Of a stretch of 64,000 nucleotides of DNA, positions 37,872 through 47,064 are shown piece by piece. This stretch comes from Bifidobacterium crudilactis (GTDB taxonomy: Bacteria > Actinomycetota > Actinomycetes > Actinomycetales > Bifidobacteriaceae): assembly GCF_000738005.1 (NCBI RefSeq), contig NZ_JHAL01000001.1, positions 431,108-495,107 on the forward strand, given 5' to 3'. The translations under genes were made by a program, and so were the position numbers. The notes under the pieces were generated by a model. It made no database searches, was not told where the DNA came from, and was given only the letters and a program-made list of their open reading frames with translations. The stretch's first letter is position 1. The number at the start of each line of letters is the position of its first letter.

Positions 37872-38852
37872 GTGATCGAAATACGGAAGCTCAGCAAATC
37901 ATTCAAAGGCAGGCTCGCGGTCAACGATGTGTCCTTCGTTGCACAGGATGGCAAGGTGACTGGTTTTCTCGGCCCGAACGGCGCCGGCAAATCCACCACC
38001 ATGCGTACGGCCCTGGGGCTTATCAGAGCCGACGAGGGCGAGGCCTTGATCGACGGACAGCCCTTCCTGAGCATGCGTTCACCGATGTTCGAGGTCGGCG
38101 CGGTTCTGGACGCCAAATCTGCTCACAAGGGCCGCTCGGCATACGCACATCTTCATGCCCTGGCGCTGACCAACAACATTCCCAAGTCGCGGGTCGATGA
38201 GGTCATCGACATCACCGGCATCGCCAACGTCAAGAAACGTCGGGCAGGAGCCTTCTCTTTGGGAATGGGCCAGAGGCTCTCCATCGCCACGGCTTTGCTG
38301 GGAGATCCGCACAATCTGGTTCTGGACGAACCTATCAACGGTCTTGACCCGGAAGGCGTGCGTTGGGTGAGGGAACTCTGCCGCTACTACGCGGGGCAGG
38401 GTAGAGCCGTGCTGCTCAGCTCTCACCTGATGAGTGAGGTCGCGCTCACGGCCGACAGCCTCGTCATCATCGGCCAGGGTCGTGTCCTGGAAGACACCTC
38501 CGTGCAGGCCTTCATCGATAAACACTCGAGTTCGGCCATCCGGGTAGCGACGCCGGACGAGGAGGAACTGAGAAGGGTGCTGGCGACGCTCGAAGGAGCG
38601 CAGGTCGAGCGCATCGACGCCAGCTCCGAAGATCCAGACGGCGTTCCCGTATTCCATATCGTCGGCGTTCCACTCGAGCGTCTGGCGCAGGCCGTGTCCT
38701 TCGGGAGCATACGCATCTATGAGCTACGCACCGAGCACTCGTCGCTAGAACAGGCATACATGGAGCTGACCCACGGCCATGTGGAGTACATGGCGCAGGA
38801 GATTCCGGCGCAGCGCGTCGTACCGATGGCATCAGGGGAGGTCGCACGATGA
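37872..38852 (+). CDS. ABC transporter ATP-binding protein (ABC-2 type exporter)
   Basis: 326 residues from GTG 37872. Walker A GPNGAGKSTT, ABC signature in the form FSLGMGQRLSIA, Walker B LVLDEPINGLDPEG and H-loop SSHLMSEV are all intact. The first 220 residues form the nucleotide-binding domain; the last 100 are the extension seen in DrrA/CcmA-like subunits (ending AYMELTHGHVEY). It powers the permease encoded next (4-nt ATGA overlap). Substrates of such pairs include antibiotics or lipids, or they serve in self-protection; none can be assigned here. Confidence 0.93.
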   Translation: MIEIRKLSKSFKGRLAVNDVSFVAQDGKVTGFLGPNGAGKSTTMRTALGLIRADEGEALIDGQPFLSMRSPMFEVGAVLDAKSAHKGRSAYAHLHALALTNNIPKSRVDEVIDITGIANVKKRRAGAFSLGMGQRLSIATALLGDPHNLVLDEPINGLDPEGVRWVRELCRYYAGQGRAVLLSSHLMSEVALTADSLVIIGQGRVLEDTSVQAFIDKHSSSAIRVATPDEEELRRVLATLEGAQVERIDASSEDPDGVPVFHIVGVPLERLAQAVSFGSIRIYELRTEHSSLEQAYMELTHGHVEYMAQEIPAQRVVPMASGEVAR

Positions 38853-39781
38853 GTTCAACGAATACGCAAGGCTCGACGCAGTCACCACGACACGGCTACG
38901 TTTCCGGCAGTCGCCTGTCCCCACGACGAATCCATGTAAGCCTGGCGGGCAGCACCCGAGCTGAACTGGTCAAACTCCTCAGCCTCAAGTCCAGCTACAT
39001 CCTGCTGATCATCAACACCGCATTGATTCCGTTGGGCACACTGCTCGTGGCTTGGAGCATACAGCTGACCAGCACTCTTGACGACAAGGGCAACACGCTC
39101 GACGTTGCCAGACCAATACAGATGACGGCGTTGTGGACCTCCGTCGGAGCCTTCGTCAGCACAGCGGTTCTGGCGATAGGCATTCTGTCCATCATGTCCC
39201 TGACCTCAGAATTCGGGAACATGTCGATACAGTCATCGTTGACGGCGAACCCGCGCCGCGGGATGCTGATGGCCGCGAAGGGGCTCGCACTATCGGCGCT
39301 TACCGGAGTCTCCACACTGGTGGGTGTGCTGCTGGCGTGGGGGGTTGCGCATCTGTTCTTCGTCGGCTCGACCTTGGAGCCCTTGTCCTCGGGGCAACGC
39401 TTCACGCCGTTGATCGTCATAGGCGCGGCCGTGGTGTCTTCGGTGCTGGTCTCGATACTGGCTCTCGGCATTGCCGGCATCTGCCGGTCAACGGTAGGCG
39501 CGGTCTTTGCCTTCATTGCCTTGATGATGATCGTCCCACAGATTCTTTCGGTGCTCTCCTTGCTGGGAGGGGGATTCGATTGGATTGGCTCCGCGACGGA
39601 GTTTCTGCCCAACTCCCTGATGGATGGGGCGATCGGTGCCGACATAAACAGCTCGATGAGTTCGGCGTCTTCGAGCGCCTTCGACCCGAATTGGTGGCAA
39701 AGCCTCCTGCTGCTGCTGGTTTGGTCGGCCGTGTCGTACGTGGTGGGGACCCTGCTGGTCAAGCATCGCGACATCGCCTGA
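38849..39781 (+). CDS. ABC-2 type transporter permease
   Basis: 310 residues with a cytoplasmic N-terminal tail and six predicted membrane helices: from [21 protein letters not shown] through [78 protein letters not shown] and [19 protein letters not shown]. The segment [19 protein letters not shown], between helices 2 and 3, is a typical coupling region. Its start overlaps the ATPase stop, so the two form one exporter operon. Confidence 0.9.
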   Translation: MSSTNTQGSTQSPRHGYVSGSRLSPRRIHVSLAGSTRAELVKLLSLKSSYILLIINTALIPLGTLLVAWSIQLTSTLDDKGNTLDVARPIQMTALWTSVGAFVSTAVLAIGILSIMSLTSEFGNMSIQSSLTANPRRGMLMAAKGLALSALTGVSTLVGVLLAWGVAHLFFVGSTLEPLSSGQRFTPLIVIGAAVVSSVLVSILALGIAGICRSTVGAVFAFIALMMIVPQILSVLSLLGGGFDWIGSATEFLPNSLMDGAIGADINSSMSSASSSAFDPNWWQSLLLLLVWSAVSYVVGTLLVKHRDIA

Positions 39782-39838
39782 ACGCCGAGGCATTCGGCCA
39801 TCGCCGATTCGGGGTGCGAATGTGTCCTGTATATGACG

Positions 39839-39866
39839 TTGAGGTGTCACACACGGCACATATAGT
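39839..39866 (+). promoter_or_regulatory. Promoter of gatCAB
   Basis: TTGAGG (39839-39844), a 16-nt spacer and TATAGT (39861-39866). The gatC ATG begins 7 nt after the -10 box, so transcription should start at or next to the start codon (leaderless). Confidence 0.7.
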
Positions 39867-39873
39867 AAAGGCT

Positions 39874-40170
39874 ATGCCAACATTCACACGAGAAGAAATC
39901 GAGCATTTGGGAGACCTTGCTCGCATAGCCCTCACCGATGACGAGATCAGCAGGCTCCAGGGCGAGCTCAACGTGATCGCCGAGTCGATTGCAAAAGTCC
40001 AGGAAGTCGCCGGTGAGGATGTGCCCCCCACGGCGAATCCGGTGCCCTTGGAGGCATATCTGCGGCCGGATGTGGCGGAACAGCCACTGACGCAGGAAGA
40101 GGCGCTGAGCGGGGCGCCTGCAACCGAGGCCGGTATGTTCGTGGCCCCACGCATTCTTGGTGAGGAGTGA
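39874..40170 (+). CDS. gatC: Asp/Glu-tRNA amidotransferase subunit C
   Basis: 98 residues, standard for Gat[22 protein letters not shown] at the N-terminus, [14 protein letters not shown] in the middle and [10 protein letters not shown] at the end. It wraps around GatA and GatB in the GatCAB complex that amidates misacylated Glu-tRNA-Gln (and Asp-tRNA-Asn). The ATG at 39874 follows the -10 box closely. Longer in-frame sequence upstream overlaps the permease gene and is not coding. It is the first gene of gatCAB. Confidence 0.95.
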   Translation: MPTFTREEIEHLGDLARIALTDDEISRLQGELNVIAESIAKVQEVAGEDVPPTANPVPLEAYLRPDVAEQPLTQEEALSGAPATEAGMFVAPRILGEE

Positions 40171-40178
40171 GGGAAACA

Positions 40179-41720
40179 ATGACACAACACAGTGAACTTG
40201 TCAGGCTGAGTGCTGCCGAGATGGCGGAGCAGATACGTAGCGGAGAGGTCTCCAGCCGAGAGCTCGTCGAGGCGGAAGTGTCGACCATCGAAGCCGCGGA
40301 ACCGAGCATTCAGGCCTTCCTTCAGGTCTCCAAGGATGAGGCTTTGCAGCAGGCCGATGACTTCGATGCCCGTCGCAAGGCGGGTGACATCGACGGTCTT
40401 CCCGAATTGGCCGGTGTGCCGATCGCAGTCAAGGACATGATCGTTACCAAAGGCATTCCCACCACTGCGGCATCCAAGATTCTCGAGGGATGGATTCCTC
40501 CTTACGATGCGACCGTCGTGCGCAAACTCAAAGACGCAGGTATGCCGATTCTCGGAAAAACCAATCTGGACGAGTTCGCCCAGGGTTCTTCGACCGAGCA
40601 CAGCGCCTACCAGACCACGCACAATCCCTGGGATACGGAACGAGTCCCCGGTGGTTCAGGCGGTGGCTCCGCTTCCGCGGTCGCCGCTTTCGAAGCGCCT
40701 TTGGCGTTGGGCACCGACACCGGTGGCTCGATTCGTCAGCCAGGCGCATTGACCGGAACCGTCGGGGTGAAGCCGACCTATGGCGGCGTTTCGCGTTTCG
40801 GTGCGATTGCGATGGCGTCCTCTCTCGATCAGATCGGGCCGGTCTCACGTACCGTCCTTGATGCTGCGCTCCTGCACGAGGTCATCGGCGGCTACGATGA
40901 GCGCGACTCCACATCGATTCCAAAGCCTCTGCCCAAGCTGGCCGATGCCGCTCGAGAAGGGCAGAAGCGTGACCTGCACGGTATGCGCGTCGGATTGGTC
41001 AAGGAAATCGGCGGCGAAGGGTTCCAGCCCGGAGTCGAAGCACGGTTCAAGGAAGCGGTCGCGGCTCTTGAAGACATGGGCGCCGAAGTCGTTGAGGTCT
41101 CATGTCCTCATTTCTCCTATGCCCTTGGTGCCTACTACATCATCATGCCTTCCGAGGTCTCAAGCAACCTTGCACGGTATGACGGTATGCGATACGGCCT
41201 GCGAGTGATGCCTGAGGATGGCACGCCGCAGACGGCGGCGAATATGATGGCGGCAACCCGTGAGGCAGGATTCGGCGACGAGGTCAAACGACGGATCATC
41301 CTGGGCACGTATGCGCTGTCCGCCGGGTACTACGATGCCTGGTACGGTTCGGCCCAGAAGGTCCGTACGCTGATCATCCGCGATTTCGCCAAGGCCTTCG
41401 AACAGGTCGACGTATTGGTGTCTCCGACGAGTCCAAGCACCGCATTCAAATTCGGCGAGAAGATGAATGACCCGCTGACGATGTATCTGGAGGATATCGC
41501 CACGATCCCTGCGAATCTTGCGGGCGTTCCGGCAATGTCGATTCCTGCCGGTCTCAGTGATGACGGGCTGCCAACCGGTTTCCAGTTCTTCGCACCGCAG
41601 ATGCATGACGAGAAGCTGTACAAGCCTGCCGCCGCCTTGGAGGCCGCGTTGCTCGAACAGCAGCAAGGACCAATCTGGCAGTCCATGAACACCCCTTGGC
41701 TTGACGGCCTGAACAAGTAA
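40179..41720 (+). CDS. gatA: Asp/Glu-tRNA amidotransferase subunit A
   Basis: 513 residues. Amidase-signature family with the Ser-cisSer-Lys triad: Lys in [11 protein letters not shown], the Gly/Ser-rich [14 protein letters not shown], and the nucleophile serine region [10 protein letters not shown]. It releases ammonia from glutamine and passes it to GatB. ATG 40179 lies 6 nt after a GGAGTGAGGG ribosome binding site that overlaps the gatC stop; a GTG at 40167 is disfavoured. It is the middle gene of the gatCAB operon. Confidence 0.97.
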   Translation: MTQHSELVRLSAAEMAEQIRSGEVSSRELVEAEVSTIEAAEPSIQAFLQVSKDEALQQADDFDARRKAGDIDGLPELAGVPIAVKDMIVTKGIPTTAASKILEGWIPPYDATVVRKLKDAGMPILGKTNLDEFAQGSSTEHSAYQTTHNPWDTERVPGGSGGGSASAVAAFEAPLALGTDTGGSIRQPGALTGTVGVKPTYGGVSRFGAIAMASSLDQIGPVSRTVLDAALLHEVIGGYDERDSTSIPKPLPKLADAAREGQKRDLHGMRVGLVKEIGGEGFQPGVEARFKEAVAALEDMGAEVVEVSCPHFSYALGAYYIIMPSEVSSNLARYDGMRYGLRVMPEDGTPQTAANMMAATREAGFGDEVKRRIILGTYALSAGYYDAWYGSAQKVRTLIIRDFAKAFEQVDVLVSPTSPSTAFKFGEKMNDPLTMYLEDIATIPANLAGVPAMSIPAGLSDDGLPTGFQFFAPQMHDEKLYKPAAALEAALLEQQQGPIWQSMNTPWLDGLNK

Positions 41721-41743
41721 GCATCGGAAGGATTACATTCGAT

Positions 41744-43246
41744 ATGGCTGACAAATTGATGAAGTACGCCGATGCCGTTTCAGAGTTCGACACGGTTTTC
41801 GGTCTTGAAGTCCATGTGGAGCTCAGCACGAACACCAAGCTCTTCTGCCCCGCGCACATTGAATTCGGCGGCGAGCCGAACACCCAGCTCACACCGGTGT
41901 CGCTTGGGCTGCCCGGCAGCCTTCCGGTGGTGAACAAGACCGCCATAGACTACGCCATCAAGCTGGGTCTGGCATTGCACTGTGAAATCGCGGAATGGAG
42001 CCAGTTCGCACGCAAGAACTACTTCTACCCGGATATGCCGCGCGACTATCAGATCTCGCAATATGACAAGCCGCTGAACGGCAACGGATATCTTGATGTG
42101 GAGCTGGCGGACGGAGAGATATTCCGCGTGCAGATCGAGCGCGCCCATGTCGAGGACGATGCCGGGAAGAACACCCACGTCGGCGGAGCCGATGGGCGAA
42201 TCGAAGGTGCCGATCACTCGCTGTGCGACTATAACCGCGCAGGAGTGCCGCTGGTGGAGATCGTGACCAAGCCGGTGGAAGGCGCGGGTGCGCGTGCACC
42301 TGAAATCGCCGGTGCATACGTGCGCGCCATCCGTGACATCGTGAAGGCGCTGAATATTTCCCACGCCCGTATGGAGCAGGGCAATATGCGCGCCGATGTG
42401 AACGTTTCTCTGCGCAAGAACCCGGGCGATGCTTTGGGTACCCGTTCGGAAACCAAGAACGTCAACACCTTCAAAGGCATCGAGAAGACGATGGCATACG
42501 AGATTCGCAGGCAGGCGGCGATTCTGGATGCAGGTGGCGAGATTCTTCAGGAGACCCGTCATTGGGACGAAGGTTCTCAGTGCACCGCCGGAGGGCGCAT
42601 CAAATCCGATGCCGACGATTACCGCTACTTCCCCGACCCTGATCTGGTCATGGTGCATGTCACCAGCGACCACATCGAGGAGCTCAGGAAGCAAATGCCC
42701 GAAATGCCACGCGACCGTCGTGCACGACTCAAGGCAGACTGGGGCTTCTCCGATTTGGAGATGCGTGATGTGGTGAACGCCGACGCTCTTGACCTCATCG
42801 AGGAAACCGTGAAGGCTGGCGCCAAAGCATCCGGAGCGCGCAAATGGTGGATGGGTGAGCTGTCCCGCGAAGCCAACGCCAAGGAAATCAGTCTGGAAGA
42901 GCTGCCTATTACTCCGGCTGATGTCGCACAGGTCGAGGTGCTGATTGCCAAGGGAACGCTGAACGACAAACTCGCCAAGCAGACCGTATCCGGAGTGCTC
43001 GCGGGCGAAGGCAGCCCTGAAGAGGTCGTAGCCAAGCACGGGTATCAGGTCGTTTCCGACGACGGGGCGTTGGTCGCCGCAGTCGACGAGGCTCTTGCCG
43101 CCAATCCCGACATCGTCGAGAAGCTGAAGTCGGGCAACATGAAGCCTATGGGAGCGATTATCGGAGCTGTGATGAAAGCCACCCATGGACAGGCTGATGC
43201 CAAGGCGGTGCGTACCATCGTTTCGGAAAAAGTCGCCTCGCTGTGA
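41744..43246 (+). CDS. gatB: Asp/Glu-tRNA amidotransferase subunit B
   Basis: 500 residues. GatB is the kinase/amidotransferase subunit that phosphorylates the mischarged glutamate and adds ammonia. Signature [17 protein letters not shown] opens the cradle domain; [33 protein letters not shown] and [19 protein letters not shown] (in part) are conserved. The C-terminal YqeY-like tail domain, which contacts tRNA, covers about residues 350-500. GGAAGGATT precedes the ATG at 41744. It is the last gene of the operon. A glutaminyl-tRNA synthetase is not seen in the window. Confidence 0.97.
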   Translation: MADKLMKYADAVSEFDTVFGLEVHVELSTNTKLFCPAHIEFGGEPNTQLTPVSLGLPGSLPVVNKTAIDYAIKLGLALHCEIAEWSQFARKNYFYPDMPRDYQISQYDKPLNGNGYLDVELADGEIFRVQIERAHVEDDAGKNTHVGGADGRIEGADHSLCDYNRAGVPLVEIVTKPVEGAGARAPEIAGAYVRAIRDIVKALNISHARMEQGNMRADVNVSLRKNPGDALGTRSETKNVNTFKGIEKTMAYEIRRQAAILDAGGEILQETRHWDEGSQCTAGGRIKSDADDYRYFPDPDLVMVHVTSDHIEELRKQMPEMPRDRRARLKADWGFSDLEMRDVVNADALDLIEETVKAGAKASGARKWWMGELSREANAKEISLEELPITPADVAQVEVLIAKGTLNDKLAKQTVSGVLAGEGSPEEVVAKHGYQVVSDDGALVAAVDEALAANPDIVEKLKSGNMKPMGAIIGAVMKATHGQADAKAVRTIVSEKVASL

Positions 43247-43327
43247 TGTACACTGTATGCGCGTAATCGCATCAGAGTCGTGCAATACATGGAAATTCCA
43301 GACGACTAGCAACTACGAAGGCGGGAT

Positions 43328-44449
43328 ATGGTACAAGCCAACGAAGTCAACAGTCCGGAGTCGGAGCAAAGCAGGGAGCTGCCGGAGCGCCTCATCATTC
43401 CCGAAATAAAAGGGGAGATGGTGCACCTGCGCCCTGCCGGGCTTGACGATCTTCTATATATGGACCGACTTGAGGCTTTCTACAATGCTTCGGGCATTAC
43501 AGGAAAAGGACCGCAGGCGGAACGAGCCGTGGTGCACACCTGGGTAAAGCGCTCGGTCGCCTGGAGTTGGGGGCAGACGGCAGGAGAGTCCGGCGTCGGC
43601 GATCCCGAATCCCGCAGGACCGTGGCATGGGCGATGCTCGCCAGCAGCGAGAACGGCGATGAGGATGCCGAGTCAGAGCGCAATGGCGATGCCATCATCG
43701 GCATGATTTTTCTGATCGATATCGACGGATGGGCACGATCGGCACGCATACAGGTCGTTCTCGGCAAGAACTACCGGGGGCGCGGGTACTCGCGCGACGC
43801 CATGCCGAGGGTTATGACCTATGGTTTCGCCCCCGAGCCAGCGGGCCTTGGACTTCACCGGATATGGGTCAGCGTTCCCGAGAAGAACACCCGGTCGACA
43901 TCGGTGTATCAGTCCCTCGGCTTCGTTCCTCAAGGCACGTCGCGTGATGCTCTATGGGATGCGGAAAACGGGAAATATCAGGATCTCATCGTGATGGACA
44001 CGCTTGTCGACGAGTATGATCCGATTCAATCGCTGGATGCCTTCGGCATGCATGTGATCGAGGACAATCCCGGTGTGCGCGAGGCCTTAAGCGCCAAGGA
44101 GCACTCGCTGGCCATCCAGCTGCGCAACAAGGCGGAATCCTCAGGGAAGAAGACTGCGGCGAGCATTGATGATCACCCGCTCCGTCAGGCGCCTCCTGTG
44201 GCGCTTCCACCTGAATCCGTGGAGACCATAGAGAAAACCTCCTTGAAGGATGCGCTTGCCCCGCATCCCGCCGAAGACGAGCATGCCGATAATCGACATG
44301 TCGAGAGTCCTGACGAACAGAAGGACGATCAGGGCGACGATCAGGCGGAATGGCCGTACAACCAGAGCAGCAGAAAAACGTCCAAACGTGCCTGGTGGAG
44401 GAATATCGGCAGAAGCCGCACCCGCACGGATGAAGGTCAGAAGGACTGA
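43328..44449 (+). CDS. GNAT-family N-acetyltransferase with long hydrophilic tail
   Basis: 373 residues. The GNAT fold spans about residues 28-225: VHLRPAGLDDLLYM, the acetyl-CoA loop in VVLGKNYRGRGYSRDAMPRV (cited as KNYRGRGYSRDA), LHRIWVSVPEKNTRSTSVYQSLGF, all typical of RimJ/RimL-type enzymes. The last 140 residues are Glu/Asp/Lys/Pro-rich and look disordered, ending in a basic RTSKRAWWRN-like stretch (here SRKTSKRAWWRN). The acceptor substrate is unknown. It lies just upstream of the DUF2469 gene (4-nt gap). Confidence 0.85.
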   Translation: MVQANEVNSPESEQSRELPERLIIPEIKGEMVHLRPAGLDDLLYMDRLEAFYNASGITGKGPQAERAVVHTWVKRSVAWSWGQTAGESGVGDPESRRTVAWAMLASSENGDEDAESERNGDAIIGMIFLIDIDGWARSARIQVVLGKNYRGRGYSRDAMPRVMTYGFAPEPAGLGLHRIWVSVPEKNTRSTSVYQSLGFVPQGTSRDALWDAENGKYQDLIVMDTLVDEYDPIQSLDAFGMHVIEDNPGVREALSAKEHSLAIQLRNKAESSGKKTAASIDDHPLRQAPPVALPPESVETIEKTSLKDALAPHPAEDEHADNRHVESPDEQKDDQGDDQAEWPYNQSSRKTSKRAWWRNIGRSRTRTDEGQKD

Positions 44450-44453
44450 AACG

Positions 44454-44768
44454 ATGAGTGCAGAGGACTTGGATAACTACGAAACCGATGCGGAGCTTGC
44501 ACTGTACCGGGAATACAGGGATGTCATCAAGCTGTTCACCTATGTGGTCGAAACGGAACGCAGGTTCTACCTCGCCAATAAGGTGGATTTCAATGTTCGA
44601 AGCGCCGGGCAGGATGTGTATTTCGATGTTCAGCTCACCGATGCATGGGTTTGGGATGTGTACCGGCCAAGTCGCTTTGTCAAGAATGTGCGCATTGTCA
44701 CATTCAAGGATGTCAACGTCGAGGAAGTCCAGAAAAGCGACATAGACATTCCCGATTCCATAAACTGA
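44454..44768 (+). CDS. DUF2469 family protein
   Basis: 104 residues, almost wholly matching the actinobacterial DUF2469 pattern: SAEDLDNYETDAELALYREY, VVETERRFYLANKVDFNVRS, DAWVWDVYRPSRFVKNVRI and FKDVNVEEVQKSDIDIP. It is small, acidic and cytosolic with no known enzyme motif. Function is unknown; in many actinobacteria it lies close to ribonuclease HII and signal peptidase genes, which are not seen here. ATG 44454 follows AAGGA by 9 nt. It is followed by a 277-nt gap. Confidence 0.9.
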   Translation: MSAEDLDNYETDAELALYREYRDVIKLFTYVVETERRFYLANKVDFNVRSAGQDVYFDVQLTDAWVWDVYRPSRFVKNVRIVTFKDVNVEEVQKSDIDIPDSIN

Positions 44769-44827
44769 GCCTGCCGGGTCGCTTCGGTGATTCCATGGCT
44801 TCGGTGAGCGCCCGCCAGATTGGGAGG

Positions 44828-44847
44828 CTGCCCGTAAGTCCGGGCAG
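44828..44847 (+). terminator. Small hairpin after DUF2469
   Basis: CTGCCCG / CGGGCAG (44828-44834, 44841-44847), 7-bp stem with 6-nt loop, 60 nt behind the stop codon. The rest of the 277-nt gap up to 45045 shows only promoter-like AT-rich sequence (GTATAGACT at 45007-45015) and the next ribosome binding site. Confidence 0.45.
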
Positions 44848-45045
44848 GAGTCGCTCGTATTCAGGCAAAGGCGACGAAGGTAATCTCAGAAACGATTGCG
44901 GCGCGGGGTGTGTGAATCGGCATAAACCGTTCCAGTCAACCGCTTTCCCTTTAAGCGTGTGCATTGGCTGGAGATTTTGCTATTCGGCAGTTACGTGGGG
45001 TCTTTCGTATAGACTAGACGGGATTATTGTGCTCAGGAGGTCAAG

Positions 45046-46635
45046 TTGACAGAAAAACAATCCGTGGTCATCATCGGTGGAGGCCCGGCAGGTCTGACCG
45101 CCGCATGGGAACTGGCCAAGGACGGCGGCAGCGACAAATATGACGTGATCGTGCTTGAAGCCTCGAATCAGTTCGGTGGCATTTCAAGAACCGTGAAGCA
45201 TAACGGCAACCGCATGGACATCGGAGGGCATCGCTTCTTCTCCAAGGACGATCGCATCATGGACTGGTGGAAGAATGTGCTTCCGCTACAGGGTGCTCCT
45301 TCCTATGACGACAAGAAGCTCAACCGCCACCATGATCTTGAGCCTGGTGGCCCAGACCCCGAAACCACTGACAAAGTGATGCTGAAGCGTCACCGCGTTT
45401 CGAGAATCTACTGGAACCATCACTTCTTTGATTACCCCATCTCCCTTTCGGCCAATACCCTGAAGGCTCTGGGCTTCAGATTGACTATGGTTGCGGGCTT
45501 CAGCTACCTCAAGTCGGTGTTCCACAAGCTTCCCGAAGACAACCTCGAGAACTTCTATATCAATCGTTTCGGACGCAAGCTCTATTCGATGTTCTTCGCC
45601 GGTTATACGGAGAAGCTGTGGGGCCGCGCACCAAAGGAGATCAGCGCCGACTGGGGTGCCCAGCGTGTCAAGGGACTGAGCATCATGGGCGTGCTGAAGA
45701 ACGCGGTGCAGAAGATGCTGCCGAAGAAGCGCGATGCCCATGAGGTCGAGACCAGTCTGATTGAGGAGTTCTGGTACCCGAAGCTCGGGCCTGGTCAGCT
45801 TTGGGAAACCGTGGAGGAGAACTGCCGAGAGGCCGGTGTCAAGGTCATCACCGATGCCAAGGTCGTTGAGCTGGATCAGCAGGACGGACGTCTGTCTGCG
45901 GTGGTGTACGTGGATTCCGACGGCAACAGAGTCAGTCTTCAGGCTGATGACGTGATCTCATCCATGCCCATCAAGGACCTGGTCAACGCGGTCAAGGCCT
46001 CCCCGACATCGGCGCCGGCGGATATGACGCATATCGCCAACGGCTTGCCATACCGTGATTTCGTCACGGTTGGGCTTCTCGTCAAACGTCTGCGAATCCG
46101 TAACACCACCGACACTCCGACGCTGGGCAATCCGCCGATCGTCCCCGATTGCTGGATTTACGTTCAGGATCCGGGATTCAAGGTCGGACGTCTGCAGGTG
46201 TTCAACAACTGGAGCCCATACCTGGTCAAGAACGTTGACGATACGGTGTGGATCGGCCTGGAGTATTTCTGCGAAGAGGGCGATGATTTCTGGAACCTCA
46301 GCGATGAGAAGGCGACGGCCTTCGCCGTGGACGAGCTCACCCGCATGGGCATCATCAACGGAGCGCAGGATGTCATGGACTCGCACCGCGAGCGTGTGCC
46401 CAAGGCGTATCCGGCCTACTTCGATACCTATGCGCAGATGCCTGAGCTGGTGGAGTGGCTGGATTCCTTCGGCAACCTGTATTGTGTCGGACGCAACGGT
46501 CAGCACCACTACAACAACCAGGACCATTCGATGGCCACATCGATGGAAGCGGTCGAGAACATTCGCACGGGTCGCACGTCGAAGGCCAATGTGTGGAACG
46601 TCAACACGGAGAAGAGCTATCACGAAGAGAAGTGA
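45046..46635 (+). CDS. NAD(P)/FAD-dependent oxidoreductase (protoporphyrinogen-oxidase-like)
   Basis: 529 residues from a TTG start at 45046, set by CAGGAGG at 45034-45040. An N-terminal FAD motif [19 protein letters not shown] is followed by [15 protein letters not shown] and [12 protein letters not shown], typical of amine-oxidase/PPOX-like flavoproteins. [24 protein letters not shown] (in part, [11 protein letters not shown]) and the late [24 protein letters not shown] block ([20 protein letters not shown]) are shared with a family often found next to surface-polysaccharide genes and distantly related to UDP-galactopyranose mutase. No membrane helix. The substrate is unknown. It is transcribed alone, with a terminator-like hairpin after it. 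Confidence 0.85.
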   Translation: MTEKQSVVIIGGGPAGLTAAWELAKDGGSDKYDVIVLEASNQFGGISRTVKHNGNRMDIGGHRFFSKDDRIMDWWKNVLPLQGAPSYDDKKLNRHHDLEPGGPDPETTDKVMLKRHRVSRIYWNHHFFDYPISLSANTLKALGFRLTMVAGFSYLKSVFHKLPEDNLENFYINRFGRKLYSMFFAGYTEKLWGRAPKEISADWGAQRVKGLSIMGVLKNAVQKMLPKKRDAHEVETSLIEEFWYPKLGPGQLWETVEENCREAGVKVITDAKVVELDQQDGRLSAVVYVDSDGNRVSLQADDVISSMPIKDLVNAVKASPTSAPADMTHIANGLPYRDFVTVGLLVKRLRIRNTTDTPTLGNPPIVPDCWIYVQDPGFKVGRLQVFNNWSPYLVKNVDDTVWIGLEYFCEEGDDFWNLSDEKATAFAVDELTRMGIINGAQDVMDSHRERVPKAYPAYFDTYAQMPELVEWLDSFGNLYCVGRNGQHHYNNQDHSMATSMEAVENIRTGRTSKANVWNVNTEKSYHEEK

Positions 46636-47064
46636 AGTCTGAGCAGGCGATAGCAGGGGCTTCTCGCCACTGTGGTTCCACCCGAGCGGCAGTTGGGTGA
46701 GAGCCTGGTTTTTGAATACGGCGGCGGTGTCGTCAGCGGCTTTGACGGTCGGTGACGAGACCGCCGCCGTCATATGCCGTGACATCGAGGTCACGGCGAT
46801 ACGCGAAACGATGTTCATGACGAAGACCGTCGCATCATTGCTTTCATATTCGGATTTGCCGTAGAGTGCGTCGTCGGGCATTCACCGGGAATCGTGGAAT
46901 GTCGCCTTGGCGTTTCGTTTTGCAAGATAAGCCTTGTCGATGTAAGGTATTCAAAGTTCCTGATGCTGAGACAGCATTGGACTTCAATATGCGGATGTTC
47001 CGCCATTATTCTCTAGCCACGTCAGACTCTGTGTCGACGAAGCGGTAGGAAAGGCATTATTACT
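46636..47064 (+). other. 429-nt gap between the FAD oxidoreductase gene and rho
   Basis: It holds the hairpin at 46720-46768 and the rho leader with a GGTAGGAAAGG ribosome binding site (about 47045-47055). No gene was recognised; short frames in it lack family features. A long rho leader is common because Rho often controls its own mRNA, but no such element can be proven here. Confidence 0.5.
46720..46768 (+). terminator. Hairpin after the FAD oxidoreductase gene
   Basis: Arms 46720-46735 and 46753-46768 (GGCGGCGGTGTCGTCA against TGACGAGACCGCCGCC) pair with one mismatch, 17-nt loop, GC-rich, no U-tract. Confidence 0.6.

Noticed and set aside
41780..43312. 510-codon minus frame opposite gatB
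   Set aside because: Antisense shadow of gatB; no recognisable domain.
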